Of a stretch of DNA of 64,000 nt, positions 36,338 through 46,646 are shown piece by piece. Location of the stretch: positions 1-64,000 of the forward strand of contig JAPPKS010000014.1 of the NCBI GenBank assembly GCA_028819845.1, read 5' to 3'. A program made the translations under genes and the position numbers. This stretch comes from Candidatus Poribacteria bacterium (GTDB lineage Bacteria > Poribacteria > WGA-4E > PCPOR2b). Each line of letters starts with the position of its first letter. Position 1 is the stretch's first letter. Under the pieces are notes generated by a model. It had not been told where the DNA came from and did not search any database. It saw only the letters and a program-made list of their open reading frames with translations.

Positions 36338-37339
36338 TTACATATCCTCAGATTTTTCTTCCGCAGCTTCTTCCGTCGCCGGCGAGGTTTCCTCTTCACT
36401 TTCTTCATCCGGTTGAGGCTCGGGAATACGTTCCGGAAAAGTCTTGAGTTTGCCTTCGGTTGTAAATGCTTTAACCCACTCTGTGATTCGTTGGCGTTTC
36501 TTTTCACGCTCTACTTGCCGTTCAACGCGATTTCTGACTTCATCTAACTCTTTTTGGCGTTCAGGCCTGTGATCCCTTTTACTGAAAATCATGAAATGAG
36601 TTTTATCTCGGATGTCAGTTTCAAAGACCTCTTGAGTCATTTCACCAATTTCCATTTCAAAGAGGGTATCGATTAACTCTTTCCATTCATTGGCCTCATC
36701 TCGCGAGAAAAAGCGAGTACGTCCGGGTTCTTCTTCGTTGACGCCGGGCCCTTCTAATTCACCAACTTCCCAGAGTTCCTTCGCCGCTGCGACGATGTCT
36801 TTACCAGCCTTAATCTCCTCCAATACTTCCTGCGCTCGGTCCTCATCCAGCAAGGCAATACAAGTTGCTTGAACCTCAGGTTCTTCAATATATTCGCTTT
36901 TATTCGTCTCGTAGTATTGCTTGATGTCTTCCTCAGTATAGGAGATTTTATTATCGACTTCATTTTCGGTTAGCCGCTCAACCATAAGCTGGTGTTTATA
37001 GTCCTCTGCCTTTTTTAGGAATTCCTCGTCTTTGTCAAATTCCCTTTCAATGGCGGCGAGGAGTTTCAGTTTTTCTGCAATCAATTCGTCCAAATACTCC
37101 GCCTTACTAGTTCTATCGCCGTATTTCTCTTGGCGGTGGGGCGGCAACTTTTCAATCGCCGCCTTCAGATCGGCGAGTGAAATCTGCTTCGCGTTACCCT
37201 CCCAGTTGTATTCCGCTACTGTTATTTGACTTTCATTAACAGATTCTGTAGATGAATCCAAATCTTGCGATTGAACAACCCGCCAAGCGGTAAAACATAT
37301 TGCTACAATCACAGCTAACACACTCAAGGTATACTTCAT
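36338..37339 (-). CDS. PpiC/SurA-related secreted protein
   Basis: A 333-residue protein with an N-terminal export signal (LSVLAVIVAICFTAWRV). It resembles the neighbouring lipoprotein across its length: KYGDRTSKAEYLDELIAEKL, EPEVQATCIALLDEDRAQEVLEEIKAGKD, and an acidic tail. A parvulin-like unit seems present in the middle, but its active-site residues are poorly kept. The two genes may be an old duplication. GAAAGGAG precedes the ATG. Confidence 0.6.
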   Translation of the reverse strand: MKYTLSVLAVIVAICFTAWRVVQSQDLDSSTESVNESQITVAEYNWEGNAKQISLADLKAAIEKLPPHRQEKYGDRTSKAEYLDELIAEKLKLLAAIEREFDKDEEFLKKAEDYKHQLMVERLTENEVDNKISYTEEDIKQYYETNKSEYIEEPEVQATCIALLDEDRAQEVLEEIKAGKDIVAAAKELWEVGELEGPGVNEEEPGRTRFFSRDEANEWKELIDTLFEMEIGEMTQEVFETDIRDKTHFMIFSKRDHRPERQKELDEVRNRVERQVEREKKRQRITEWVKAFTTEGKLKTFPERIPEPQPDEESEEETSPATEEAAEEKSEDM

Positions 37340-37663
37340 TGTGTGCCACTCCTTTCTATGTTGTATATGCTAAGTGTTGTGTATTTGGTGTAGGCAACCT
37401 CGTAAATGCTAAAGACCTGCACCTGCTTCATCGTCCCATTCATTGACGGAACTAGGAACTAGGCAAAAATGTACATTTGCCTAAAAACATAAAAAATAGC
37501 ATGCCGACTCAGCACAAACGTGCTCAATGCTGAGTATCTATCGCGCTGCGGAATCATTAGCCTTGTGGCTCTTGGTTCTATTGATGGTGATGGGGCAGGC
37601 TGTTTTATTCAGCAATTCTTGCGACAGGACTGTGTTGACGGCTTTTACCGGCTGTTTCCAATA
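37340..37663. other. Intergenic region with two hairpins
   Basis: The region of 324 bases separates Mfd from the PpiC genes. AGGCAAA...TTTGCCT near 37457-37478 and CTCAGCA...TGCTGAG near 37507-37533 form short stems. Neither has a T run. Small plus-strand ORFs here overlap the 3' end of the mfd gene and were rejected as spurious. Confidence 0.45.
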
Positions 37664-40600
37664 TCAACTAAACGCTCTGACGAGGATTCGCTTGAGAGCG
37701 AGTAAGAGGGATTTGCCAACCATCCCTTCTGTATTGACCATCAGGCGCCCAGGCGGTGAAAGTGAGAGTCGTTTATCGCCTTGAATTAACTGAACAAACT
37801 TATTAGTGTCAACATTCGACTTCGCGTCATCCAACGTAATCTTTACATTATCGCCCCCCGAAACAATCCCTTCAACGCCGTATGATTGACAAAGTTGTTT
37901 AAGCTCGGCAATTTCAAGCAACATCTCGACAGGTTCAGGGATTTTGCCATATCGATCGACGATTTCTTCTGACAGACTTTTCCGATCCGCTTCCGTCTTC
38001 AATGCGGCAATTTTCTTGTAGAGCGAAACCTTCTGGCGACTGTCGGGCACGTACTCATCAGGCAAATATGCTTCCACTGGCAAGCTAATTCGCGTTTCGA
38101 CTGATTCTTCAATCTTTTCGCCCTTAAGTTTGCGTACGGTTTCTTCAAGCAACCGACAATACATATCATAACCCACCACAGCGATATGGCCGTGTTGTTG
38201 GGGACCAAGGATGTTGCCGGTTCCACGGATTTCGAGGTCTCTAAGCGCAATTTTGAACCCTGACCCAAGATCAGTAAACTCCTCAATAACTCGAAGCCGT
38301 TTCTGTGCATTTTCAGTAATCGCACGCCCCTGCGGATAGAAGAGGTAACCGTATGCCTGATACTGCGCGCGCCCAACGCGCCCGCGCAATTGATAAAGCT
38401 GCGCCAATCCGAGCGCGTCAGCACGGTTAATCAGAATTGTGTTGACGTTAGGTATGTCAAGCCCCGATTCGATAATCATGGTGCACACCAAAACGTCGGA
38501 TTTGTGGTTAATAAAGTCTATCATGACTTTTTCTAGTTGACGTTCGGCCATCTGTCCATGTGCGATGCTCACCCGGGCTTGCGGTACGAGTCTTTGAACT
38601 GACGCAGCAATACTTGCGATACTCTGCACACGATTGTGGACAAAATAGACCTGCCCGCCCCGCTCCATCTCACGCAAAATTGCGTCTTTTGCCACATCGG
38701 GGTTATACTCCATCACGTAGGTCTCAATTGGCAGTCGATTTTCAGGGGGTGTGTTAATCACACTAAAGTCGCGGATTCCAATTAGGGACATGTGTAGTGT
38801 ACGCGGAATCGGCGTTGCTGTCAAGGTGATGACATCAACCACTTGCTTAATCTGCTTGATTTTCTCTTTATGTTTAACCCCGAAGCGATGCTCTTCATCA
38901 ATTACTAGTAGACCTAAATCGTGGAACTTGAGGCTATCCGACAGCAGACTATGGGTGCCGATGACGATGTCAACGGCACCTTTTTCTAAACCCGCTTTTA
39001 CTAATTTCGCTTCATTAGTTGCTCGGAAGCGTGTCAGCATCTCTACACTGACAGGAAAATGTTCGAATCGATTTTTAAACGTGTTAAAGTGTTGTAGAGC
39101 GAGAACTGTCGTCGGCACAAGAACAGCGGCCTGTTTGCCATCCATCACCGCCTTAAACACCGATCGGAGCGCAACTTCTGTTTTTCCGTATCCCACATCT
39201 CCGCAGATTAACCGATCCATGGGGCGTACCCGCTCCATATCCTCTTTGACTTCTTCAACTGCTTGTAGTTGATCGGGCGTCTCTTCATAAGGAAACATTG
39301 CCTCAAATTCACGCTGCCACGATGTGTCCGGCGAAAAAACAAATCCCTTTCGCGCTTCGCGAATTGCGTAGAGCTCAAGCAGTTCCTCCGCCATTTCTTC
39401 TATGGACGCTTTCACCTTGGATTTAACCCGCTGCCACGAGGTACCGCCAAGTTTGTCCAATCGGGGGCCTTTTCCCTCGTTATCTCCTCCGACATACTTC
39501 TGTACGAAATCAATCTGGTGAGTGGGAACGTAAAGTATGTCTCCTCCCGCGTAGTTCAGAACCAAAAAATCTTGAGGCTTGCCGTCAATATCCAGACGGC
39601 GAATCCCTGTATAGACAGCGATACCATGTGATACATGTACAACATAGTCCCCTTCTTTGAGATCGACCAAATTCAGAATGGGCGCGCCTTCTTTGAAGCC
39701 AGTGCGGCGGCGCCGGCGATACTCGCGGCCAAACACCTCATCTTCAGAAATAACAACAAACTTATGTTCTTTATTGAGATATCCCTGGCTGACGCTGCCG
39801 ATTCTTACAGCAGTTTGCGCGGTGAGCATGCTTCGGCCTGCAAGAATCTCATTCAATCGTTTGGTGCCCGCCGAATTATCACTGAAGATGTTTACATGAT
39901 AGCCTTCATCCGCCCACCCTTTTATCTGGTCCATGACCATCTGAAGATTCCCGCGATGCACGCCCGGCGGACGCATACCAAAGTCAATTTCGGCAATCCG
40001 CTCTCCCGGTGCAGGTTCAGGTTGTGTCAAGGATATGTGAAGCGCGGGGTACCGTTGTAAAACGGGGATTACCGATTCAACGAGTGCGAATGTCTCGTTT
40101 GATGGAACCATGAATTGATTTTGTTCCATTTTTCTCGCGTAAAGTGCGTTCGATTCCTCAATAGTTCGCTTTCCCTCTCTAATCGCCCATGCTGGTTCAA
40201 CGAGTAAAACCGTTGTCGACGCGGAGAGATAATCGGTAAGAAGGCCAGGATTCGCGTATAACATTGGAAGAAGAGATTCAATACCGTCCAAATCCGTTCC
40301 GCCCTCAAGGCGTTGTGTAATCTCATGAATCACGTTTTTATATTCCGGGGAGGGATTTGATTCAATAAACCCCTCTACCCGTGCTTTCCACTGGGTAAGC
40401 GCATCGGGCGTCAAGAAGACCTCCCGCATAGGACTTAAGGACACCTGCCGCAGATTCGCTATAGAACGCTGTGAGGAGAGGTCAAACGTGCGAATAGCAT
40501 CAATATTATCGCCCCAAAAATCAACTCTGACGGGGTTATCGGCAATTAACGGATAAACGTCCAAAATATCACCGCGGCGCGCAAATTCTCCTTTGGCCTC

Positions 40601-41197
40601 TACGAGGTCAACTCTTTGGTAACCGCTGCGTAGTAGGAACGCGACAATATCGTCAGGTGCGATTTCGTCACCAACTCGCAATGTTTCGAAAAATGCGGAT
40701 AAAACCGATCTGGGAGCAATTCGGTGCATTAACGCTTTGATTGATGTGACAATTGTTGTGCAATGCCCATCCAGCAGTTGTCGCAAACAGGTCATTCGCT
40801 CCGCGACAATTTTCCTGGTCGGGGAAACGCCTTCATAGAAGATGTCTTGCCACTCTGGGAAAAACAACGCATCTTCAAAACCGTAGGTGGGGAGGTCCTG
40901 CACAACTTTTTCAGCCTCGTGATGTGAGGGGAGGATAACTAGGAAAGACGAATCGGAGAAATCTGATGAAAGTGTACTCAACAAGTGGGCGACTGATGCG
41001 CCATGCAATCCCCACAACCATGGAGCGTCCAATGCTAAACTGTTCGGATCGCTGCTGCTAGGTATCCCATCATCAAGCGCAGAGTGTTGTTCTGGCTGGG
41101 TAGGCGGGTCAATTTGATGCGTGGAAGTTGTATGCAGGTTAGATAGAATTTCAACAAGGGATTGATAGCTATCCGTCCGACGAAGAAAATCTTTCAT
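37664..41197 (-). CDS. mfd: Transcription-repair coupling factor Mfd
   Basis: A 1177-residue protein, the usual Mfd size. The N-terminal UvrB-like region is followed by the RNA polymerase-interacting domain (GDYVVHVSHGIAVYTGI), then a superfamily 2 translocase with Walker A GDVGYGKTEV, DEEHRFG and a helicase motif VI-like QLRGRVGRA, then the C-terminal TRCF domain. It displaces stalled RNA polymerase at DNA lesions and recruits UvrA. It is upstream of the PpiC genes, 324 bases away, so co-transcription is uncertain. Confidence 0.95.
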   Translation of the reverse strand: MKDFLRRTDSYQSLVEILSNLHTTSTHQIDPPTQPEQHSALDDGIPSSSDPNSLALDAPWLWGLHGASVAHLLSTLSSDFSDSSFLVILPSHHEAEKVVQDLPTYGFEDALFFPEWQDIFYEGVSPTRKIVAERMTCLRQLLDGHCTTIVTSIKALMHRIAPRSVLSAFFETLRVGDEIAPDDIVAFLLRSGYQRVDLVEAKGEFARRGDILDVYPLIADNPVRVDFWGDNIDAIRTFDLSSQRSIANLRQVSLSPMREVFLTPDALTQWKARVEGFIESNPSPEYKNVIHEITQRLEGGTDLDGIESLLPMLYANPGLLTDYLSASTTVLLVEPAWAIREGKRTIEESNALYARKMEQNQFMVPSNETFALVESVIPVLQRYPALHISLTQPEPAPGERIAEIDFGMRPPGVHRGNLQMVMDQIKGWADEGYHVNIFSDNSAGTKRLNEILAGRSMLTAQTAVRIGSVSQGYLNKEHKFVVISEDEVFGREYRRRRRTGFKEGAPILNLVDLKEGDYVVHVSHGIAVYTGIRRLDIDGKPQDFLVLNYAGGDILYVPTHQIDFVQKYVGGDNEGKGPRLDKLGGTSWQRVKSKVKASIEEMAEELLELYAIREARKGFVFSPDTSWQREFEAMFPYEETPDQLQAVEEVKEDMERVRPMDRLICGDVGYGKTEVALRSVFKAVMDGKQAAVLVPTTVLALQHFNTFKNRFEHFPVSVEMLTRFRATNEAKLVKAGLEKGAVDIVIGTHSLLSDSLKFHDLGLLVIDEEHRFGVKHKEKIKQIKQVVDVITLTATPIPRTLHMSLIGIRDFSVINTPPENRLPIETYVMEYNPDVAKDAILREMERGGQVYFVHNRVQSIASIAASVQRLVPQARVSIAHGQMAERQLEKVMIDFINHKSDVLVCTMIIESGLDIPNVNTILINRADALGLAQLYQLRGRVGRAQYQAYGYLFYPQGRAITENAQKRLRVIEEFTDLGSGFKIALRDLEIRGTGNILGPQQHGHIAVVGYDMYCRLLEETVRKLKGEKIEESVETRISLPVEAYLPDEYVPDSRQKVSLYKKIAALKTEADRKSLSEEIVDRYGKIPEPVEMLLEIAELKQLCQSYGVEGIVSGGDNVKITLDDAKSNVDTNKFVQLIQGDKRLSLSPPGRLMVNTEGMVGKSLLLALKRILVRAFS

Positions 41198-41248
41198 AAT
41201 GTATTACGAATCTCAGGAATCCACCAGATCGAGAGCGGCGAATGCGGC

Positions 41249-42010
41249 TTACCTCATCTTTTTCCTTGAATCAACCTTTTCAATCGTACCAATTAACTTA
41301 CCAATTCGAGTTGCTGCTTCGATCCGAACGGGAATACGGCGAGCGTCATTCGTGAGCCAAATCAAATAGCCGTGCGAGGTACGTATCGCCAACGTCTCTA
41401 CACGCCCCAACGCCTCCGTCTTCATCATTTCGCGCCGATAGACATTGACTGTGACATCCTGAGTTTTATCCTTAATCAATACGGGGAAATTGTAGGTCTG
41501 ACCAACGTTTAACTCCTTTGAACGCAGGAAGTAAACCATGGATAATTCATCCTGTATACCAGTCGGGATTTCAAAGACTTTACCGTTCTCATTTTTGGTA
41601 TACTGGGCAACCCCCCGCTCAATGTCAAAATCAATTTCGACGCGTGCTCGGTATTTTCGGTCCTCAAGGTCTTTCACATGCCGCAGCGGGTGTAGTTGAT
41701 CGGTTGTAACGTAGCTCTCCTGCCGATCCCGAAAGTGATACAGTTTTCTAAAGACACTATCCGTCTGAGATTCTGAAACGAAGCGGTATACTTGGTGCCC
41801 ATTTAACACTGTTTTATCTGTAACTTGGGTCACCTGTGTTCCGGCGGACAATCCAGCAATTTTGACATTGTAGGTGAGAATCTCGCCAACTGTGAATGGA
41901 CAGTGGTCAAGTTTTGCGGCATTAATCAACGAATGGGTAGGCAATGCCGTCAGGGACAGATTCAGACACATAAAAAACCACACGGAAATTAGGTTTTTCA
42001 CTCGGTGCAT
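41249..42010 (-). CDS. DUF3108-type secreted protein
   Basis: A 253-residue protein with an N-terminal signal (VWFFMCLNLSLTALPTHS). The body opens with CPFTVGEILTYNVKIAGLSAGTQVTQV and continues with repeated beta-strands, like DUF3108 proteins. The family's role is not known; it is usually a periplasmic or outer-membrane-associated beta-rich protein. GGAGATT before the ATG at 42010 supports this start. It is the gene just before mfd. Confidence 0.65.
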   Translation of the reverse strand: MHRVKNLISVWFFMCLNLSLTALPTHSLINAAKLDHCPFTVGEILTYNVKIAGLSAGTQVTQVTDKTVLNGHQVYRFVSESQTDSVFRKLYHFRDRQESYVTTDQLHPLRHVKDLEDRKYRARVEIDFDIERGVAQYTKNENGKVFEIPTGIQDELSMVYFLRSKELNVGQTYNFPVLIKDKTQDVTVNVYRREMMKTEALGRVETLAIRTSHGYLIWLTNDARRIPVRIEAATRIGKLIGTIEKVDSRKKMR

Positions 42011-42230
42011 CAACTGAATCTCCTAAAAGGCAGGATGTTCCAAAGGTGGGGAATCGATCCCTCAATATAGTTTTGTTGCCCCTGCGCTGGAATTCTTCGC
42101 CTGTTGTACTGCGTAGTTATTCCAGAGATGTCAACACGTACGACGTTATCCACACGTTTTCTTTGCGTTCATCCGCTCTTTTTTTGTGCCGTAGATCTGT
42201 CCGAATTCTCACAAGTTTAGCCATTATCAG

Positions 42231-43049
42231 TTAATGATATAAAGGCGGGGCAAGTTCCGGGTTATCCGGGTCAATCTGGTATGCCCAATCAAAAGTTACC
42301 GAATTATCTGAAATTGCGACAACATGAATCTTAGCGTAGTTTCCGTCGGGAGTATAAAAGACATAAACGTGACCTTCAATCAACTCGACAAATTCGGTTG
42401 TGAAGCCTAAGAACGGTGAGACATTAACTTCGTCGAATCTTTCGTGGTAACCCATGTCTTGCATCTCAGTAAAATTATCAGAATAGAGATAGGGCACAGT
42501 GAACGATACGTCATATTCGGAAAAGACTTCAGTCGGTCCGAAATAGACATCGGTCATGGGCAAATCCCACGGAATCGCGCCATTTTCAGGTTGAGAAAAA
42601 TCAAAACCGCTTCGATTTGGAAGTAGTGTAAAGTCATTTAATGTGACATTTTTACCCGATGGACGCGGTGTATCAGAGATATTTTCTGGGCTTAACTCGC
42701 TTTCATTGCCTTCGAAGTCCAAGGCAGAAACAGCGTAGAAATAGGTGACACCGTTTTGGACATCCCAATCGACGTATCGAAATTCGTCTGCTGAAACCCT
42801 ATCCAACAAGTTAAAGGTTTCATTATCCCGGCTCCGCCAAACCTTATACTCAGCGAGATCGATTTCACCGTTGGGGAACCATTCAATTTCCACCTTGCCA
42901 TTCCCAGTGGTACTTTCCACACCTCGTGGAATAGCGGGGGGTTCTGTATCTAGCTCAATAGCATCGTCTGAAGATCCACATCCGATATTCATCAGAAACG
43001 TAGACATCAGAAAAACTGGTATCAAAATTCGGTGTGCTTGCGTCAACAT
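42231..43049 (-). CDS. Fibronectin type III domain lipoprotein
   Basis: A 272-residue protein with a lipoprotein signal (LIPVFLMSTFLMNIGC, Cys at the lipobox). Residues about 38-130 form a fibronectin type III domain (KVEIEWFPNGEIDLAEYKVWRS, YFYAVSALDFEGNESELS). The second half is an unassigned beta-rich part. It is probably attached to the outer membrane and binds other molecules. AAAGGAG precedes the start. Confidence 0.7.
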   Translation of the reverse strand: MLTQAHRILIPVFLMSTFLMNIGCGSSDDAIELDTEPPAIPRGVESTTGNGKVEIEWFPNGEIDLAEYKVWRSRDNETFNLLDRVSADEFRYVDWDVQNGVTYFYAVSALDFEGNESELSPENISDTPRPSGKNVTLNDFTLLPNRSGFDFSQPENGAIPWDLPMTDVYFGPTEVFSEYDVSFTVPYLYSDNFTEMQDMGYHERFDEVNVSPFLGFTTEFVELIEGHVYVFYTPDGNYAKIHVVAISDNSVTFDWAYQIDPDNPELAPPLYH

Positions 43050-43731
43050 AGGTTATTCTCCTTTAAGCGAATTGAGTTTTACGACATTAACTGTGATAAA
43101 TCCGTGCTGACGCAAGCTTCATGCCATCGGCTAAAGGACATTCCAGTTTCAAAAATATTCCGAAGGAAACGAAGGTGAACAACTGAGAAGAGACTTAATG
43201 TGTACACCGTTTCTGCGTTTCTACCTTCGCCAAGTTATAGCTGCGATTGGGCTTTGGAAAGTATTCGCCGCGGAGATTCTATCGACACCATATGTGTTGT
43301 AATTCTGCAACACTTGCCACAGCTGCTCCAAAACAAACAATGTGTTTCGTCAAAAGCCCCTTCATCTTAAAAAAGATCCGCAAAATAATATCACATACTG
43401 CTTTGTTGTGCAAGGATCAATTATGAGATAAACCCAATCCAGAGCAGTGGTTAATCGCCGTAATTGCGCATTGGGGCGGCTAGATTAATTGGACAGTAGA
43501 CGGGGCGGCCGATGTCTCGGACCATCCGCGACTTTTAAAACCCCTGCGCTTACTTGAATTGCAACGTGATTCCATTTAACGCACCCACAATTCCGATGAA
43601 ATACAGGAGTATCTATGTTAAGATATTCGATGATGTACATCTTGCCTTTCAACCGGCGGCAATCAGCTCAAGAGGCACACTTATCGACGTGCAGCAAATT
43701 CCCCACATCTCAATAGAAAGAAAAACTCCTG
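43050..43731. other. Long divergent intergenic region, nothing recognised
   Basis: The region of 682 bases separates the FnIII lipoprotein gene from the membrane protein gene. I saw no gene, RNA, clear repeat or strong promoter. Small ORFs near its right end overlap the start of the next gene in another frame and look spurious. Confidence 0.4.
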
Positions 43732-45612
43732 GTGTCCATTCTATATTTTTCTCGCTTATACCTAATTCCATTTCTCCTCATTGCGTCCGTTTCTGCAGCC
43801 TGCGCCGCAATTGAAATTAAATCCGTCGAACTCGGGTTAAACGGTACCCACAAACGGGATCGATGGTCGCCGCTGCAAGTAACTGTCACGAGTCAAAACG
43901 AATCCTTCAGCGGCCAAATCTCTACCGATATTCACAACGCCTCATCGGGAAAATTGATTCAATCGTATTCCACGCCGCTCAGCCTAACTCGAACCGATCG
44001 TCAGCGAAAAACGCTCTACATCTTCCTGCCCGGTATATCCACCAAACTAATACTGAAATTGATTGACCAGAACGGACGAATTAGAACATCTCAAGGAATC
44101 TCCACTGCACCTCCAAAGCAAACGACAGACCTCATTGCACTTGCACTGACGCCGAGCCGAGATTTGTTGAGCCGCTGGGATGGAAATCAGATTGCTGATA
44201 TGGTGGAAGGGAATATTTTCGTTGCCTATGTTGGCGATCCAAAGAATCTGCCGACACATTGGAAAGGGTACGATTCCGTTGATCTTTTCATTCTTCGCGG
44301 CGTTACGTTATCCGAACGCAATATTTCTGCGCCTCAACAAACCGCCATACTCGATTGGATTCAGCGGGGCGGCACGTTACTTACAGCGGGGGGGAGTAAT
44401 TTCCATGCACTCCGAGGAGGATTTTTTGAACCATTCATGCCTGTAAAGCTTGCTACACTCCAAACGAGGAAAAAGCTATCTGAATCGATGCAGAAATTCG
44501 GTTTCACGTCAAAGAATTCCGCTTTCGATCTCATAGATTTCAAACCTCGATCCGGCGGAAATATCCTTATCGGGAACGAACAGCAAATTTATGTTGCAAA
44601 AAAACATTTGGGCAGCGGGAGCGTCATAAGCCTCGCTTTTGATTACACGGCGCCCCCTTTTTCTGATTCGCCCGGCGCGGAAAATTATTGGGAATGGCTA
44701 TTCAGGGAAGCGGGCAGATCCCCGCGCCACATTGAGGAAGCGCGCTATGGCGCCTATCGCAGGCACAACGAAAAATCCCAGGCTTTACTCATAAACCGTC
44801 CTTCGACGCGCTCACCTTTAATCCTCTTGTTAGCCGGATTCTTAACTGTTTATCTGATGAGTCTCGGCGGATTATTATGGTTTACGGGACGCCGTCAAAA
44901 TAAACCAAAGTTGTATTGGATTGGCGGTTTGGTGCTGCCGGTGTTTTTCTCGTGCGTCGTAATTATCCCGCGCAACGCCGCGCCCGGTTGGGTATCCATA
45001 AATAGCTTTTCGATATTATCCGTTTATGCCGAAAGAGAACGTGCACACTTGCAAAGCTACATCGGCATGATCGCCTCTACAAATTTAAAAACGCCAATAA
45101 TGTTTGGAGTGGAGACATTGATAAGGCCCCTAACGCCCACCGCTGCGCCTCCACTACAACTAATTGAGGCTAGAGAAGGTTTTCAACTACACGACACAAC
45201 TGTAGATGCGTGGATGACACAGACTTATCTTGCAGAGTCGTTCGTAAATGTCCCTTCTCCCCGCGTCCAGCTAAACTCTAGTTACGTTCAGCAAAATTTG
45301 CCTGATGTGCTCCAAAACGCGTGGCTTATTGATAGTGGCAGATACGCTTACCTTGGATCAGTTCCGCCAAATACGCCTATCGAAATAAAGGAAAATTCGG
45401 TGAAGTGGTCATTCCCTCAAGAGTTGGTTGGAACGCGGCGGGAAGAATTTGCGAAAATACTTGCGGGCGAGGGCTTACTGCGCTATCTTGTGCAAGAGGA
45501 GGGGTCTATACTGCTCGGTTGGTTGGAAAGGTCGTTTTTGCCAATGTCGCTTAACAATAACAACCCGGTTAATGCTGCGGATAACACTCTCGTTATACTA
45601 CATATACAATAA
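43732..45612 (+). CDS. Secreted/membrane protein with amidotransferase-like region, unassigned
   Basis: A 626-residue protein starting at a GTG, with an N-terminal signal (YLIPFLLIASVSAACA). The first third is beta-rich (KRDRWSPLQVTVTSQNES). The middle has a pattern like the glutamine amidotransferase-like domains found in bacterial membrane proteins (WIQRGGTLLTAGGSNF). Two membrane helices follow near residues 363-384 and 395-415, and the rest is exposed. I do not recognise a specific function. The ribosome site is weak. Confidence 0.5.
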   Translation: MSILYFSRLYLIPFLLIASVSAACAAIEIKSVELGLNGTHKRDRWSPLQVTVTSQNESFSGQISTDIHNASSGKLIQSYSTPLSLTRTDRQRKTLYIFLPGISTKLILKLIDQNGRIRTSQGISTAPPKQTTDLIALALTPSRDLLSRWDGNQIADMVEGNIFVAYVGDPKNLPTHWKGYDSVDLFILRGVTLSERNISAPQQTAILDWIQRGGTLLTAGGSNFHALRGGFFEPFMPVKLATLQTRKKLSESMQKFGFTSKNSAFDLIDFKPRSGGNILIGNEQQIYVAKKHLGSGSVISLAFDYTAPPFSDSPGAENYWEWLFREAGRSPRHIEEARYGAYRRHNEKSQALLINRPSTRSPLILLLAGFLTVYLMSLGGLLWFTGRRQNKPKLYWIGGLVLPVFFSCVVIIPRNAAPGWVSINSFSILSVYAERERAHLQSYIGMIASTNLKTPIMFGVETLIRPLTPTAAPPLQLIEAREGFQLHDTTVDAWMTQTYLAESFVNVPSPRVQLNSSYVQQNLPDVLQNAWLIDSGRYAYLGSVPPNTPIEIKENSVKWSFPQELVGTRREEFAKILAGEGLLRYLVQEEGSILLGWLERSFLPMSLNNNNPVNAADNTLVILHIQ

Positions 45613-45739
45613 AATCATACATCACCCTTGAACATTAGGACATTGAACTAGGGCAATTCAATCCCAAACCGGTATAGATTGAGAACTTGCATTTTTCGGC
45701 GGATTGAAGCCCTTTTGCATCAATAATGCAATGAACGGT

Positions 45740-46582
45740 TCAATGTTTAGGGCGCTTCGGCGGTGTAGCTGACACACCTTCCAATCCCCCGCCAACCCTC
45801 AAAACCTCACCTGTAATCCACGAAGCTGCCGGACTACAAAGGAACACGACGCCTTGTGCGATGTCAACCGGTTCGCCCCACCTCCCTAACGGAATGGCGT
45901 TGCGTACGCGTTCAATCATCTCATCTTCGGTGATGTTCAAGGTTTGGCAGCGCTGCGCCATACCCTTTCGGTTAAACTCGGTGTATACGGGACCCGGACT
46001 CACCGAGTTCACCCGTACGCCGTAAGCCGCCAGCTCCAGAGCCAGTGTACGCGTCAAACTAATCACGCCTGCCTTTGCCGCGTTATACGCCCCAACTAGC
46101 GCGGCCGGATTTTGACCGTTGACGGACGCGATATTGACAATACTCCCCGACTCCTGACGCTCCATGATTGCGCCTGCCGCGCGGCAACAGTAAAAGGTAC
46201 CGGTTAAGGTGACGTTTAATACCCGTCCCCATTCCTCATCGTTCAGTTCGACAATGGGAGTCACATTCTGCCCGATACCGGCATTATTGACCAAAATGTC
46301 CAATCGTCCGTATTTGCCAGCCGTTTGCTCAAAGAAAGTGGTCACACCGCTGCTGTCAGTAATGTCCAAATATGCTGCTTGTACAGTTAAGCCAATCTCT
46401 CGCAACTCGCCTGCAGTTGCTCGCGCCTTTTTTAATTGCAGGTCCGCCATAATCACCGCCGCGCCGTGGCGCGCGAGCTGGTTGGCGATTTCCAACCCCA
46501 ACCCTTGCGCAGCGCCGGTAACTACCGCGACCAATCCATCAAGGCTATGTTGAGAAATTGCATTATCATTCACGTCCAACAA
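45740..46582 (-). CDS. Short-chain dehydrogenase/reductase (SDR)
   Basis: A 280-residue classical SDR with TGAAQGLG, NNAGIG, the catalytic Ser-Tyr-Lys set (NIASVNGQ, AYNAAKAG) and a normal GEVLRVGGG ending. It uses NAD(P) on an alcohol or keto group. The start is uncertain: the longest reading begins at a TTG and a GTG nine bases later (46573) is an alternative. It lies just downstream of a Gfo/Idh dehydrogenase gene in the same direction, with a 64-base gap, so the two may form an operon acting on a sugar-like substrate. Confidence 0.85.
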   Translation of the reverse strand: MLDVNDNAISQHSLDGLVAVVTGAAQGLGLEIANQLARHGAAVIMADLQLKKARATAGELREIGLTVQAAYLDITDSSGVTTFFEQTAGKYGRLDILVNNAGIGQNVTPIVELNDEEWGRVLNVTLTGTFYCCRAAGAIMERQESGSIVNIASVNGQNPAALVGAYNAAKAGVISLTRTLALELAAYGVRVNSVSPGPVYTEFNRKGMAQRCQTLNITEDEMIERVRNAIPLGRWGEPVDIAQGVVFLCSPAASWITGEVLRVGGGLEGVSATPPKRPKH

Positions 46583-46646
46583 TTCCAGTTTCGTGTTGTT
46601 ACCCCGTTGTACCTTGCACCGCGCTTTTGTAAAGAATTACCGGCGT

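Noticed and set aside
37527-37784. Plus-strand ORF with a hydrophobic start downstream of mfd
   Set aside because: It overlaps the 3' end of mfd on the other strand, has no good ribosome site and no family resemblance; its hydrophobic start is likely chance.
43554-43814. Plus-strand ORF of 86 codons before the membrane protein gene
   Set aside because: It is in another frame and overlaps the start of the real gene; no motif or ribosome site.
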